Shown here piece after piece: positions 43,184-53,781 of a stretch of DNA of 56,047 nucleotides. Location: the NCBI RefSeq assembly GCF_000281045.1, contig NW_008246069.1, positions 444,766-500,812 on the forward strand, read 5' to 3'. The notes under the pieces were generated by a model. It had not been told where the DNA came from. It saw only the letters and a list, made by a program, of their open reading frames with translations, and did no database searches. How positions within the stretch are numbered: position 1 is the first letter of the stretch; every line of letters begins with the position of its first letter. The DNA comes from Saprolegnia diclina VS20. Taxonomy: Eukaryota; Oomycota; Saprolegniomycetes; Saprolegniales; Saprolegniaceae. Position numbers and translations under genes: made by a program.

Positions 43184-44743
43184 TTAGTGGTTGTAGCATT
43201 CGAGAGCTTCGCCGCTGAGCTTTTGTATGAGAGCGCCGCGTCGTTGATCGTCGTTCCACTCGTGGTCGGGGAGACACGCCTTGTTGTGAGCAATGGCGTC
43301 TTCGAACGAGCGGAGCCAAGATGGAAAGTCGCTGCCGAGGCCGGGGTACGTCTCTTGACCTGAAAATTCCTTGCACTTGAGGTTCCAGTCGGAGCTGGAT
43401 GAAGATCGGGTCGGGGTGGGTGGGACATACGGCGGGTAGCCTGGCGGGTTTCCCGGGGGATTCCCAGGCGGGTGTCCTGGCGGGTTGCCTGGCGGTTCGC
43501 TGTAAACCGATCTGCTCCCCATGGACGCGTCGCGTTGAGCTTGCTCTTGCATTTGGCGAATCTCGTCGTCGAGTTGTCGTGCACGAGCAGTCGCTGCTTG
43601 AGCTTCATGTTGGGCTGAGAGTCTTTCGGCTTCAGCGTTTTGGGCTCGTGCTATCGCGGCGTCTCGCTCGGCTTGGATTCTGTTTGCGGTTGCGGCGACG
43701 CGTTCGCGTTCCATAGCGATGGCGCGGGCGACGGCGTCCGCTTGCTCTTTGGATCGTCGTTTGTCATACGCAAGTCGTTCTTGGCGCGCTTGATCTGCGG
43801 CGGTGGCCTGATCTTGGCGTGCGCGTTCAATATGATCGTGCACTGCTTGTCGGTCGCGGTCGCTTTGGTCTTTTAGTTCCTTCATGTACGCTTGCGATTG
43901 TGCGGCTTGACGTTGACGCTCTTCGGCGTACTTCTCCTCTCGGCGTTGCTCGTCGAGCACTTGCTGTGTGCGCGTCTGCTCTTCATAGCGTCGTCGATCT
44001 TCGTCTCGGCGTTGCTCGTTTTCGCGCATTATCTCTTCGAGACGGGCTTGCTGCCGTGCAACAACTTCGTCGAGACGGGCTTGCTGTCGTGCGAGAGCTT
44101 CTTCGTGACGGGCTTGTTGCCTTGCTAGAGCTTCTTCGACGATCTTGGATGTTGACGTCGGTGTTGGTGGTTTTTGCGGGGTTGGTGCCGCCGCTGGCTC
44201 GACCTTGATCTTGATCGAGTCCATGTCGTTCTCCGATCGAGGTGAAACTGATCGCTTCCTCGTGCCGGGTACTCGCGTGCTCTTCTCGACTTCAAGGCTC
44301 GCGGCTCTCGTCCGGGCGGCACGATCCTTCTGGCGCAGCCTGCTCCGTGACGGTCTTTCTTCGGGCTCGTTGGTATGCTCTTGTTGCATCCACGGGTCCC
44401 GGCTTCCTGGATCTTGCGACGTTCGTCTAGCAGTGTTGTCCTGGAGTGGTTTCGGAGAGTATGATCTTGGTCGGTTGGTTTTGCGCAACGCGACCTTTGG
44501 GGCGCCCTTCATCTTGTAACTGCTCCCTTCGTGGCTACGGTTTGGAGGGCCGTCGCCGCGGGTTCTGACGTCGCTGCTCTGTCGCTCGCTTGGTGTTGCG
44601 GCCGGCGCTGGCGTCGAGTTGTTGGGCTCATGTGCTCGGTTGCGATTCCGGCACGGTCGAGTGTGGTCGATCGTAACCCCAGATGAAGCCCTTGGGCTCA
44701 TAACCTGTTGGAAGACCCACCTTGGGGCTGTCGCCACACTCAT
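43184..44743 (-). pseudogene. gag polyprotein, main part
   Basis: 519 codons. The N-terminal third is basic and Ser/Pro-rich. The middle is a long charged coiled coil with repeats of ALARQQARHEE type and many Arg/Glu/Gln. A Pro/Gly repeat follows (PPGNPPGHPPGNPPG). The end has a capsid-like segment (FPSWLRSFEDAIAHNKACL ... LIQKLSGEALECY), the usual hydrophobic capsid core of copia/gypsy gag. The frame opens inside the LTR at 44743, and a second ATG lies in the primer-binding site. The coiled coil is unusually long for gag. The frame ends early relative to its own zinc knuckle, so the gene is broken. Confidence 0.72.
44694..44705 (-). other. Retroelement primer-binding site
   Basis: Minus-strand GGTTATGAGCCC directly abuts the LTR end. 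It matches the complement of the anticodon arm of eukaryotic initiator tRNA-Met (GGGCUCAUAACCC), the half-tRNA priming mode known for Drosophila copia and yeast Ty5. Confidence 0.75.
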
Positions 44744-44825
44744 GACTCGTACAGTCGGTGAAATGTAGAGTGATATTTATAGTCTTTAGCTATCTTGTAG
44801 TAAGTGCAATATGCAACTTCCAACA
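44706..44825 (-). repeat. 120-bp LTR of the copia-type element
   Basis: Begins TGTTGGAAG and ends CTTCCAACA, a perfect 9-base terminal inverted repeat of the TG...CA type. A TATAAATA on the minus strand (44781-44774) is a probable promoter, 30 bases before the gag ATG. Only this LTR is present, so target-site duplication cannot be tested. Confidence 0.7.
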
Positions 44826-44913
44826 CTTCTTGCTAGAGTGCACAAGACAACGTCTGTTGTGCACCGCAAGACGATCCATCGCACTTCTTGCTAGAGTGCA
44901 CAAGACAACGTCT
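44824..44913 (+). repeat. 32-bp direct repeat beside the LTR
   Basis: Units at 44824-44855 and 44882-44913 are identical (CACTTCTTGCTAGAGTGCAC then AAGACAACGTCT) and separated by 26 bases. A third unit with two differences is at 40771-40802. The first unit overlaps the last two bases of the LTR. Confidence 0.85.
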
Positions 44914-46491
44914 AACAGAGGTTCTGGTGATTTTGTCATACTAACTTAATCTCTTCTATCGACTACACTACACCACTGCACTACAGCGAGTCTGTTGCAT
45001 CGATATACACTCAAACGGCTCGCAATACTGAGGCGGAACTGTCATTCTTGGCCGCGTTTTCTGCGACGAAACAGTCGCCAAGAGGCAGCCGAGATGGCGC
45101 GCGATGCGACTGTGACCATCGACGCCGTGCACCGACGCAGCGTAAGCAACAACAACTACGAAGGGCGCAAGAGCATTCGCAAGTCGGTGGTTGCCCCCGA
45201 GGCCGCGCACGAACCTCACTACGACGACAAGGCCGACTCGATGGTCGGTAACCCCGAAGTCGACGCGCCGGAAGAATCGTCGCCGCCGCCAATCAAATAT
45301 CGGCCGTCTTACAGCCGGCCGTACGACCTGCCACCGCCCAAAGCACCTCTGCCAAAGGCAATACAGTCTCTTGACCCGCGCTCCAGCTCATGGATTTGAC
45401 GTAGCGGGTCGTCGTGACAAGCGAAAAGAGTTCCACCGACGACGACGGACCAAGGACCATTGTCAACGCGCACTCACGAACGCTCTTGGAATTAAAAAGG
45501 CGCAAGCCGTCGCTCGTGGACCCGAGCTTGAAGGTCGAGGACCGGTAAGGATACCAAGTCTCCATCTCTTTTTCGAAGTCTCTAAATCGTAGGCTGCAGC
45601 AATTGGGGCTCGTCTACGCCCAAAAGCAAGCCTCCAAGCAAGCCATCAATGCAACGCACCAGTGTACGTTTACGCCGGCCATTTCGTATCACTCGTCCAA
45701 GCTCTCGCGCCACGGCAGCGTGCACGACCGCCTCTATGGCCTCGCCAAGGCACCGACACGAGCACCCGACGCGGCATCAACCACAGCCTCTCCAGCAAAG
45801 CCAGCCACATCCAATACAGCAACGTCGGCGGGCGAGCGACTCTACCGAAAAGCCCGTGAATTCCAGGTCAAGCAGGACGCAGTCCGCGCCGCTGAAGCCG
45901 CGGAAGCCGCTTCACTGCGCGTACGATATACCTCCTTTGCCTGTTCCCCGGTCCGAATACGACGGGATTAGAATACGCGCAAAATGAGCGCCAAGAGTCT
46001 CCGCCTCGTGGAGCGTAGTACCAAGCCGCCCCAGCCTGTGCCGACGTCCGCATCAAGTCCACCGGCTCGCACCAAGCAAGTGACGACCGCCCAAGCACGC
46101 GCCATCTACGACCGTCAGCTGCAGTGGAAGGAAGCCAAGGACGCGAGAAGCGCTCGCATCCGGTGGCAACAAGATCGGGACGAGCAGCAAGCGTGCACGT
46201 TCCAAAACCCGTACGCCGACAAGGCGACGCCGCCGCTGCACGATGCGTCGTTCTTTGACAAAGCGATCGAATGGGCCAAGGCCAAGGACGCGGTGGTGCG
46301 CCAAAAGCAGCAAGCCCGCCAAGCAGAGGAGCTCGCAGCCTGCCCGTTCAAGCCACAGCGGCCACCGCGGCCGCGCCGAAGAGACCCGAGCGGTCTCGAG
46401 GCCATCATTGCGACGTTCCAAGCGGTACTTTCACTGGTATGACGAAGGCCCTTATTTGTGAGTAGGAACACTATGCGCACGCCCCACTGCC
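44855..46491 (+). repeat. Segmental duplication, copy B
   Basis: Direct repeat of 40744-42420. It contains the full upstream region and all but the final exon portion of the WW-domain gene; the intact gene continues beyond it. Confidence 0.9.
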
Positions 46492-46582
46492 CTACCCGTG
46501 GGAAGCCTACACCGATGCCTCGGGCAACGACTATTACTACAATCCCGCCACCGAGACAACCCAGTGGGGTCGCCCGACATAG
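45094..46582 (+). CDS. WW-domain protein, intact copy B
   Basis: Multi-exon gene. The start is MARDATVTIDAVHRRS. Clear introns are one near 45546-45592 (GTAAGG...CGTAG), one near 45920-45969 (GTACGA...GATTAG) and one near 46424-46464 (GTACTT...GAGTAG). A first intron ending GACGTAG near 45406 is likely but its donor is uncertain. The middle is rich in Ala, Gln, Lys and Arg (RLYRKAREFQVKQDAV, RQKQQARQAEELA) and likely helical. The last exon codes a WW domain, PYPWEAYTDASGNDYYYNPA followed by TTQWGRPT, which would bind proline-rich ligands. The stop is TAG at 46580-46582, 37 bases from the convergent SPFH gene. Copy A lacks the WW exon. Family otherwise unknown; a cytoskeletal or ciliary adaptor is a guess. 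Confidence 0.72.
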
Positions 46583-46619
46583 CACTCACAGCATGCAATA
46601 CACGATATTCGCCATTTGC

Positions 46620-47745
46620 TTACTTGGGCGCGACTGTGTTGAGGCCAAAGCCCTTGATCGTCTGGAGGAACGTGGTTTCGAAGGGCATGAGTTGCACCTA
46701 GCACCTTTGTGACGAATGATGTAGGGATAGGGTTGCTGGCGTACCTCGGTCTGGCGGAGCGAGATGATTTGGCGCATGACGTCAATGTACTTGAGGGCGA
46801 GGAGGTAGCGCAGCGGGTCTTCGCCGCTGCGGGTCACGACCTTGGAAATCTACACTCGATGGTGAGCGCTATCGACTGGAAAGAAGAAGCGAGATGACCT
46901 CCTTGATACTGCGGGCTTCGGCGTTGGCCGCGTTGACGATCGCTTGCGCTTCACCACGCGCTACGAGCGACAAGATGAGCGAAACGAAGGCGAGACAGGC
47001 GTGTACCGCGGGAGAGCGCTTGCTGGGCCTCGCCTTCCGACTCTTTGATCATGCGGTCGCGGTTGCCTTCCGAGTTGATGACGGTCGTTTGCTTGGACGC
47101 CTTGGCCTGGATGATGATTTCCTTGTTGTTGAGATCGGCCTGCTTCTTGGCGGCGAGCACTTGGCTGAGGCGACCCGCGTCAACCCGCTGGATCTTGACC
47201 ATCGAGATCTTGACGCCATATTGTACAGACGCGGCGTCCATGAGACCCGAGACGCGGTCCATCTGCGCCGTGTCTTCAATGATCTGGTCAACGTCGAGCG
47301 AGCCGGCGACGTTGCGGATCTGCGCTTGAAGCAACACGCTAAGCAGGTGCGGGAGGTTCTGCACCGAGTAAATGTACGTCTTTGGGCTCGTGATCGAGTA
47401 CTGAAGCACGGCGTCGAGGAAGATGGCCGCGTTATCGCGCGTAATGACCGGCTGCTTGGGGAAGTCGAGGACCTCGTTTTGCGTCGAAATCGTCGAGAGA
47501 TTGCGCTTGTCGACAAGCGTCAAGCGCGAATTGACGTCGACAATGTACTTTTGGTGGTGCGTCCGGGGCGCGTCCACGAACGGGATGATGACGTGGAAGC
47601 CGGGCGTGAGGATCGTGTGGAAGCGGCCGAAGCGCTCGACGACCATGACCTCCTTCTCCTTGATGATCTTGACGCCCTTGGAGATGACGAGGAGCACGAG
47701 CAGCACCGCGACGGCGACGGGCAGGACGATCGCAACAGTGTCCAT
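46620..47745 (-). CDS. Stomatin/SPFH-domain membrane protein
   Basis: Integral membrane scaffold of the stomatin/prohibitin/flotillin superfamily. The N terminus MDTVAIVLPVAVAVLLVLLV is one membrane segment. The SPFH core follows: EVMVVERFGRFHTILTPGFH, the FPKQPVITRDNA region and SVQYGVKISMVKIQRVDA, then a coiled coil (AAKKQADLNNKEIII, EGEAQQAL, GEAQAIVNAANAEA). The end after introns is LMPFETTFLQTIKGFGLNTV then K and stop at 46620-46622. Introns are about 45-55 nt. The short C-terminal tail and GFGLNTV are reminiscent of stomatins. Mitochondrial SLP-2 proteins usually have a longer presequence, so plasma or endomembrane location is more likely. About 320 residues, normal for stomatins. Confidence 0.85.
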
Positions 47746-48373
47746 GCTCGTTTGACAGACCAAATTGCACTTTGAGTTTCGCGTACTTTTTAGTTTATTT
47801 TATTGCATTTTATTTTAATATTTTTTATTTTGCATTCGGACCTCCCGGCGCAGGGCCGTGACGGCGACGACATAGCGATTTCGACGGTAAGTGCGTAGCA
47901 GAGACTGCACCGATATGTTATCTACTGCAGCGCACCGAGTGGACAGGACAACAGCGGGAAAGGGAGGTTTAGAGACTGCCATCGACCCCGAGACGGCAAC
48001 GGGACCACCGTTTGACAGCAACGAAATTCGAATTAAAATTCACGCGGCCAGTGCGAGAAAAACGCTGATTGGACAGCGGTAGCGAACATCGTAGTGAAAT
48101 AGCGAAGTTCGAAGCATGGGAGAAATAGCTTTGTCCCAACGAAGATATAAGGGAGGACAGGATCGGCCGTGCGATGGTGCTGTCGTGCGGTGCCCGTAGG
48201 AGGAAGGACCTCGTGCATGCGAGCCGATGCATAGTGCAGTCGTTGCGGCGGCGGTGCCATCGCGTGGCGAGGAGGAGCCTGATTCTACGAGATCGCTCAG
48301 CGCCGGATACGTGTGTGTATCCGGAAGATAGGTAAATCCCAGAGGCATGTTTTGCCCACGTTCGATTCAAACG
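47746..48373. other. Divergent promoter region of the SPFH and PLRG1 genes
   Basis: Contains an AT-rich stretch (47785-47835, TTTTATTTTATTGCATTTTA) close to the SPFH start and the palindrome at 48303-48324 close to PLRG1. No gene. Confidence 0.45.
48303..48324. promoter_or_regulatory. Perfect palindrome CCGGATAC-N6-GTATCCGG
   Basis: Spacer GTGTGT. It lies 50 bases upstream of the favoured PLRG1 ATG (48374). Confidence 0.65.
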
Positions 48374-49849
48374 ATGGCAACCGAGGTGGCATCTGTGGAC
48401 GGTGGCGCAGCCAAGGCGACGTGGAGCGTGAAGCGGACGCGCGAGCTCTTCGCGGCTGAGACCGAGGCCTTTGACGTCGACGAGCAGAGTCAGCAGACGC
48501 ACATCCAGGTCAAGTTCCGGGCGCGGTATGCCAACGTGCCCGAGATCAAACCGAGCCAGCTCAAGAAGGCCAAGGGTGCGACGGTCGCCACAAACATCCC
48601 GGCGCCGGTCGTCGCCGAGACCATCGACACGGTAGCCGACGAGGCTCCTGCGCTCGACGCCAATGACGAGACGGCCGATGTGGTTGGCAAGGCCGTCGAA
48701 GCCCTCGCCAAGCAAGAGGCGGCGGCGGCAGCTGCCAACCCGACCCACAACTCGGCGCTCGTCGAGTACAAGAAGGAAACGACGTTTAGTGCACAGTTTG
48801 CCTCGTCGTCGTCGACGGCCCTCGTGCGCCGCCGCCTCGCACAGGAGGTGCCCAAGCCGCAGTGGCACGCGCCGTGGAAGCTCAAGCGCGTAATTGCGGG
48901 GCACCTCGGCTGGGTCCGGTCCGTGGCCGTCGACCCGACGAACGAGTGGTTTGTCACGGGCTCGGCCGACCGCACGATCAAGGTGTGGGACCTTGCGTCC
49001 GGCCAGCTCAAGCTCACGCTGACCGGCCACATCAATGCGATCCGCGGCCTCGCCGTCAGCGACCGCCATCCGTACCTCTTTTCGTGCTCGGAGGACAAGA
49101 AGGTACTGTGCTGGGACTTGGAGTACAACAAGGTCATCCGCAGCTACCACGGCCACCTCTCGGGCGTCTTTAGCCTCAAGTTGCACCCGACGCTCGATGT
49201 GCTCGTGACGGGCGGCCGCGACGCCGTCGCGCGTGTCTGGGATATGCGCACGAAGCAGCAGATCCACGTGCTCTCGGGCCACCAAGGCACGGTGTGGTGC
49301 CTCGAGACGCAGCCGACGGACCCGCAGATCCTCTCGGGCGCGGCCGACGGCACGGTCAAGCTCTGGGACCTCGCGGCCGGGAAGGCCATGACGACGCTGA
49401 CGAACCACAAGAAGGCGGTGCGCGCGATGGCGTGCTCGCCGAACGACCACTCGTTCCTCACGGGCGCGGCCGACAACCTCAAGAAGTGGCAGACGCGCGA
49501 CGGCAAGTTTTTGCGCAACCTCTCGGGGCACAACGCGATCATCAACGCCGTGTGCATGAACCAAGACAACGTGGCGGTCTCGGCGGCCGACAATGGCACG
49601 ATGCGCTTCTGGGACTACACCACGGGCTACAACTTCCAGAAAGAAGCCACCATCGTGCAGCCCGGGTCGCTCGACTCGGAGGCCGGCATTTACGCCGCGA
49701 CCTTTGACAAAACGGGGCTGCGGTTGATTACGGCCGAGGCCGACAAAACCATCAAAATCTGGCAGGAAGACGCGACCGCGACGCCCGAGTCGCACCCGAT
49801 CGACATGTCGGGCTGGACCAAGGAGTTTACGGCGCCCAAGCGCTTTTAA
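48374..49849 (+). CDS. PLRG1: PLRG1 / Prp46, spliceosomal WD40 protein
   Basis: Core component of the NineTeen-associated complex, needed for spliceosome activation in the nucleus. Single exon. The start [10 protein letters not shown] is preferred over the in-frame ATG at 48347 because family members begin shortly before the SVKRTRELF segment. After an Ala-rich linker come seven WD40 repeats, from [20 protein letters not shown] (the near-invariant first repeat of PLRG1) with ends such as [40 protein letters not shown] and [10 protein letters not shown], to [10 protein letters not shown]. The C-terminal tail is [18 protein letters not shown]1 proteins keep a basic tail here. Length about 490, as expected. 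Given the many tiny introns in neighbouring genes, the intron-free structure stands out. Confidence 0.92.
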   Translation: MATEVASVDGGAAKATWSVKRTRELFAAETEAFDVDEQSQQTHIQVKFRARYANVPEIKPSQLKKAKGATVATNIPAPVVAETIDTVADEAPALDANDETADVVGKAVEALAKQEAAAAAANPTHNSALVEYKKETTFSAQFASSSSTALVRRRLAQEVPKPQWHAPWKLKRVIAGHLGWVRSVAVDPTNEWFVTGSADRTIKVWDLASGQLKLTLTGHINAIRGLAVSDRHPYLFSCSEDKKVLCWDLEYNKVIRSYHGHLSGVFSLKLHPTLDVLVTGGRDAVARVWDMRTKQQIHVLSGHQGTVWCLETQPTDPQILSGAADGTVKLWDLAAGKAMTTLTNHKKAVRAMACSPNDHSFLTGAADNLKKWQTRDGKFLRNLSGHNAIINAVCMNQDNVAVSAADNGTMRFWDYTTGYNFQKEATIVQPGSLDSEAGIYAATFDKTGLRLITAEADKTIKIWQEDATATPESHPIDMSGWTKEFTAPKRF

Positions 49850-50286
49850 TCGAGTATTCCTACTACTATATGCATGCATTGACGACGTTTCCGCCCTTCT
49901 TTATGCATTGCTTGGTAGTCAAATACGGCGTTCTCGACTGGTGCTGGGAAATTTACTAGTATCAAGGCCATCAACTTTACCTTGCAAGTATGTGCACTGT
50001 GGACGCAGGCACTCGGTAGATGGGGTCGCCAGTTTGTCCATGGGACATGGCCGATTCGTGTTTTCCACCTAACCCTAATCGCTACTGTTGTACTAACAGT
50101 GTACACAATATTGTACTAAAATAATAATGCTTCGGTAGAACCCATGCCACTTGGAACCTTAATTAATTGAAGCTTAGGACTCTTCCTTCTACGAGTGAAC
50201 ATGGCACTCTCTACAATTCTACTATCTACAATTCTACTAACTACTAACTGCACTCCAACTCTTCTACTATCGAATCGATGAGGTGA
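49850..50286. other. Convergent intergenic region
   Basis: AT-richer than its surroundings. Holds TTAATTAATTGAAGC near 50159 and a repetitive stretch of CTACAATTCTACTA type near 50211-50245. No gene. Confidence 0.45.
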
Positions 50287-53200
50287 CTAGAGCGGGCCGT
50301 AGCGCGACGTCGGCTCGATCGTGTACTTTTGAATGTTGCTGTCGAGCTGGAGCGCGGCCGACCGCTTGTAATGACTCTCTCGCTCGGCCAAGAGCAGTGC
50401 GTCGTCTAGTCATGCATGAGGACTATGGTCCATTCGACACTAGTGGATACCTTTGGTGTCGAGCTGCGTGATCGCGTACGCTGTATCCAGGGCTGAGAGA
50501 AAGCCGCGGTTGATGCCCAGCCCTTGCGGCCAGAAGGGCTCCATGAGCGCATCGCCGACAAGCGCGACGTAGAGCTTGGCGGCACCGTTTGTAAGCACGT
50601 CGGACGCCTAGTTCGACATGAGGTCCAGGGTTCGAACCCTTCAAACGTGTACCTTTTCCGCCCGCAGCGTGCGGCTAAAGTCAAAGACGTTGGCGCCTTC
50701 AAGCGGGCCTTGCATCGGGATCTTGAAAAACTCAAAGGCTTTGGTCACAAATGCCCGGAGCTTCGTCGCGTCAATGTTGTCGGGATGCACGAGTGGCGAG
50801 TGGTTGGACCGCTTCAGCACGCCTTGTTCGAGCAAGTTCTTGGCCTTGGGCGTCATGACGACGTAGTGAACTTCGCCGCGGTAGTAGACCGCGTTCTCCA
50901 AATCGAGACCGCGCTCCTTGAGCTCCCCAAACATTTTCTGGTTGTACTGGTACCCCCACGAAAACTCCGACACTTGGCTCTCCTCGCTACACAAAAAATA
51001 TCAAAAATGAGTGCGCGCCAACAGGATCGAAGTCGTACCGAGTGCGCGTGTTGGCCACGTAGCCCAAGACGCCGTACGCCGGGCTCGGTGAAAACGCAAT
51101 GCGCTGAATGTTGGCGAGCGCGCCGACCGTGTCGTACATGCCGCCGGCGCCGACGACCGCGGACACGTGCTGCAGATGCAACGGCAGCGCCGGTGTCGCG
51201 TTCACGCAGTAGCCGTCGTCGGTCGCCGTGACGCCATCAAAGCTCGTGTTGCCAACGACTACGGATCCATCTCGATGAGACGTCGCCCATCATACAAGCC
51301 GATATACCAGTGACGCCGAGGAGGAGGGCGACCTTGAGCAAAATGCACTGCAGCTGGCGCGTGCCCACATGAAAGTACACGGACGAGGTGCAAAACTAAG
51401 CGAGTTGGTGGCGATAAGACACTGGATATTGCCAAAATGAAAGCACGTACTTGGCTGTAAAAGGCCTTGGCGCCGAGGCTCGTGAGGTCGTGGACGACCC
51501 ACGGAAAGAGGTGCAGAATGTTTTCCCGCGTAAACGACGGCCGCTTCTCGAGGACGACGACTTGCGCGCCGAGGAGCGCGAGCTCGATCGCCGTGCGCAA
51601 GCCGACAGGCCCGGCGCCCACAATGCACACACGCTACGCAAGATGAGATGAGACAAGTTGTCAATGGTTTGAACAGGTCGCACCCGCGCCGATGCTGCGT
51701 GGCTCTTGTAGAGCGCGTGGGACTTTTGCTTGGCGTCGAGGATCTCAAAAATGCGGCTTTGGCGAAACGTGAGGAGCCGCTTGAGGCCGTGCTATCACAA
51801 TGCATTCGTGTGGCGAGTGTATCGGAGGCTAGAGATGTACCTTGATAAGCGGGTAGATGGCAATGTCACGCCGACGCGACGTGTCGATCGAGAGACCCTG
51901 CACGACTGTCTCAAAGCCGTTCATAATGCCCTCAAAGTCCTAACACATCCTTGTCGTTGGTCGTATTGTCCTACATCTGATAGACAATACCTGGCTGGAT
52001 TCAAAGCGCACCATCGCGGCCACAAGCGAGTCCTTGAGCGCGTCCGTCATTTGCGTCTTGTGGGCTGCTGTTGGCGCCGGTGTCGCTGGCACGGCAAAGA
52101 ACGTGTTGGTCTGCATGGGCGCCAGCACAGACTCCATGTTGGACGACGAGGGCGACAGAAGCGGGTCGTCGTCGCTCTCCGAGTCGCTAAAGCATGCTGG
52201 CTTGCCAAAGGTGGCTTGCTTGGGCGAGAGCTGCTTCTCGAGCACCGTGTAATCTATCCACAGTATATCCGTTCATATCGTTGGTCTATACCAAAAGATT
52301 CTGTACCCGAGAGACCCGAGAGCACCTCAAAGCAGCTCTGGAGGTCCTGCGCGCACGCGCCATACATTTGCGCGATCGTATCGGGCAGCAAATCCGGGAA
52401 AAGCTCTGTGAGCGTCGCCACGTGGTCGGGTACATTCGGGTCGACTTGGCGAAGCACTTGCTTGCGGAAGGCGCGGATCTTGGTCGCTTGCTGCACCTGC
52501 TGGATCGAGACGGTCGCGTGCTGCCGGTTGCCGACGCTCGCGAGCGCCGACTTGTCAAAGCCGCGGAGCGCCGCGCCAATATGCGCCGGCAACGTCTTGA
52601 GCGACAGCATCGTGTCCACGTGGCGCAAGAGCAAGTGCACTTTGGTGGCGGTACCCGCATCGGCGTCGGTCCAGCTGTTGCACGCGACGCGGATCGCGTC
52701 GAGCGTCTCGAGCACTTGGGCTTGGAGCGACGCCACCGAGACGGCCGACCGCGCGCGCGGACTCGTCGACGTACTGCGCTTGGCGACGACGAGCGACACG
52801 TTCTTGGATGCGCCGTACGTTGGGACCGACACGAGCGTGTCGGCGCCCAAGTGGGTTGGAAAGCTGCTGTCCGAGGCCGATTTGACCAACGACCGGCGGC
52901 GCGGCACCGGTGCGGACGCCGGCGGCGGCCACATGAACGACTTGGACAAGCTCGTACGCGGTGCGTCTTCAATCGACGACATCGAGTGACGCGACGCCGT
53001 CGGACTGCTCATCGGCGACTCTTCGGACGCACTGTCCTTTTTGCTCAATCGGCGGCGCGAGATCTCGCGGGCGAGCTCTGCGTGCTTGTCCACCGTCGGC
53101 GCGCGCACGCTTGTCGGCTCCGTCACCGCGTTCAATGCCGTGTCTGTGCGTGGCGATGGCGGGCGGCGCTCAAAGTTCTTGTAGATGCCAACCCAGCTGA

Positions 53201-53595
53201 ACGCATCCGGCATGATCGTCGCGTCGTTGGCGACCAGGCTCGACAGCACCTACGCACACTGTGATGAGAGCGAATGCCATCGGCAAGGTAGCCTACGCTG
53301 CAAAACTGGTCGCGCGGCACGAAGCCGTCGCCCGTGCTGTCCATCTCGGTGATGAGCTGCCACGCCGTCGCCAGCGGGAGGCCGCGCACTGCGCCGGCCA
53401 CGTCGTCGACGCACACACGGTTGTCCTTGTTGCCTACACACGATGCTTTCCATGAGCATCGAACCGAGTCGCTTCATGCTTGGGACCGTCGAGGTGGGCG
53501 AAGAGAAGGTCGAGGGTCCTGTCGTCTGTCATGGCAATCGCCGTCTGGCCGACGTTGCCATTTGGACGCAGAATGCAGGTCGTGCTTCCGGCCAT
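50287..53595 (-). CDS. EF-hand / CUE / MICAL-type flavin monooxygenase
   Basis: About 930 residues from roughly ten exons; introns about 38-55 nt. Start taken as [13 protein letters not shown] (53595); an inner ATG at 53532 (MTDDRTL) is possible. First come two EF-hand loops: [12 protein letters not shown], formed across the first intron, and [12 protein letters not shown], whose last position is Gln. Next a Ser/Arg-rich linker and a CUE-like segment ([20 protein letters not shown]), a ubiquitin-binding fold. Then the MICAL monooxygenase: FAD motif [56 protein letters not shown], and the late FAD motif [20 protein letters not shown] with [10 protein letters not shown] and [12 protein letters not shown]. 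In animals this domain uses NADPH and O2 to oxidise actin methionines. CH and LIM domains of animal MICALs are absent. Stop at 50287-50289. Confidence 0.8.
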
Positions 53596-53781
53596 CGCTT
53601 GAAATTTCGAAGCCGCATACAAACCCCAAGACAAATGCACGTGCGACGGGGCGGCTTCTAAATTTAGATTCGAAAGCAATGACCCAAGTCAGACGAAGGA
53701 GGGCATCCATCGGTTTCGCTGCCAGCTACTTGTTGAAGCTCAAGGGTACAGCGTACAGTGGACCGAGATCCTTGAAGCATC
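53596..53781. promoter_or_regulatory. Divergent promoter, MICAL-like and NHL/F-box genes
   Basis: Only 186 bases separate the two start codons, so the genes probably share a bidirectional promoter. The region is not obviously AT-rich, and I see no TATA box. Confidence 0.5.

Larger units (their letters stand above)
42421..44825 (-). mobile_element. Truncated copia-type LTR retrotransposon
   Basis: Read on the minus strand: 5' LTR (44825-44706), primer-binding site (44705-44694), gag, a zinc-knuckle region, then directly the RNase H end. Protease, integrase and nearly all reverse transcriptase are deleted at about 42628. The element stops at 42421 within RNase H, so the 3' LTR is missing. Class is judged from the copia-like RNase H segment (MEAEYIGACTGTQEALWIK, HIDIKYHF) and the TGTTG...CAACA LTR ends. 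It cannot move by itself. Confidence 0.82.

Noticed and set aside
43184-44743. gag coiled-coil frame as a host protein
   Set aside because: It is flanked by an LTR and primer-binding site, carries a capsid-like segment and leads into a zinc knuckle and RNase H remnant.
47969-49879. 636-codon open frame antisense to PLRG1
   Set aside because: Mirror of a GC-rich coding sequence with strong third-position bias; Arg/Leu/Val/His-rich and without domains. The plus-strand WD40 protein explains the region.
50596-50640. tRNA-like T arm (AGGGTTCGAACCCT) near 50625
   Set aside because: It matches a pol III B box but is a palindrome inside a 45-nt intron of the MICAL-like gene; no acceptor, D or anticodon arms can be built around it.
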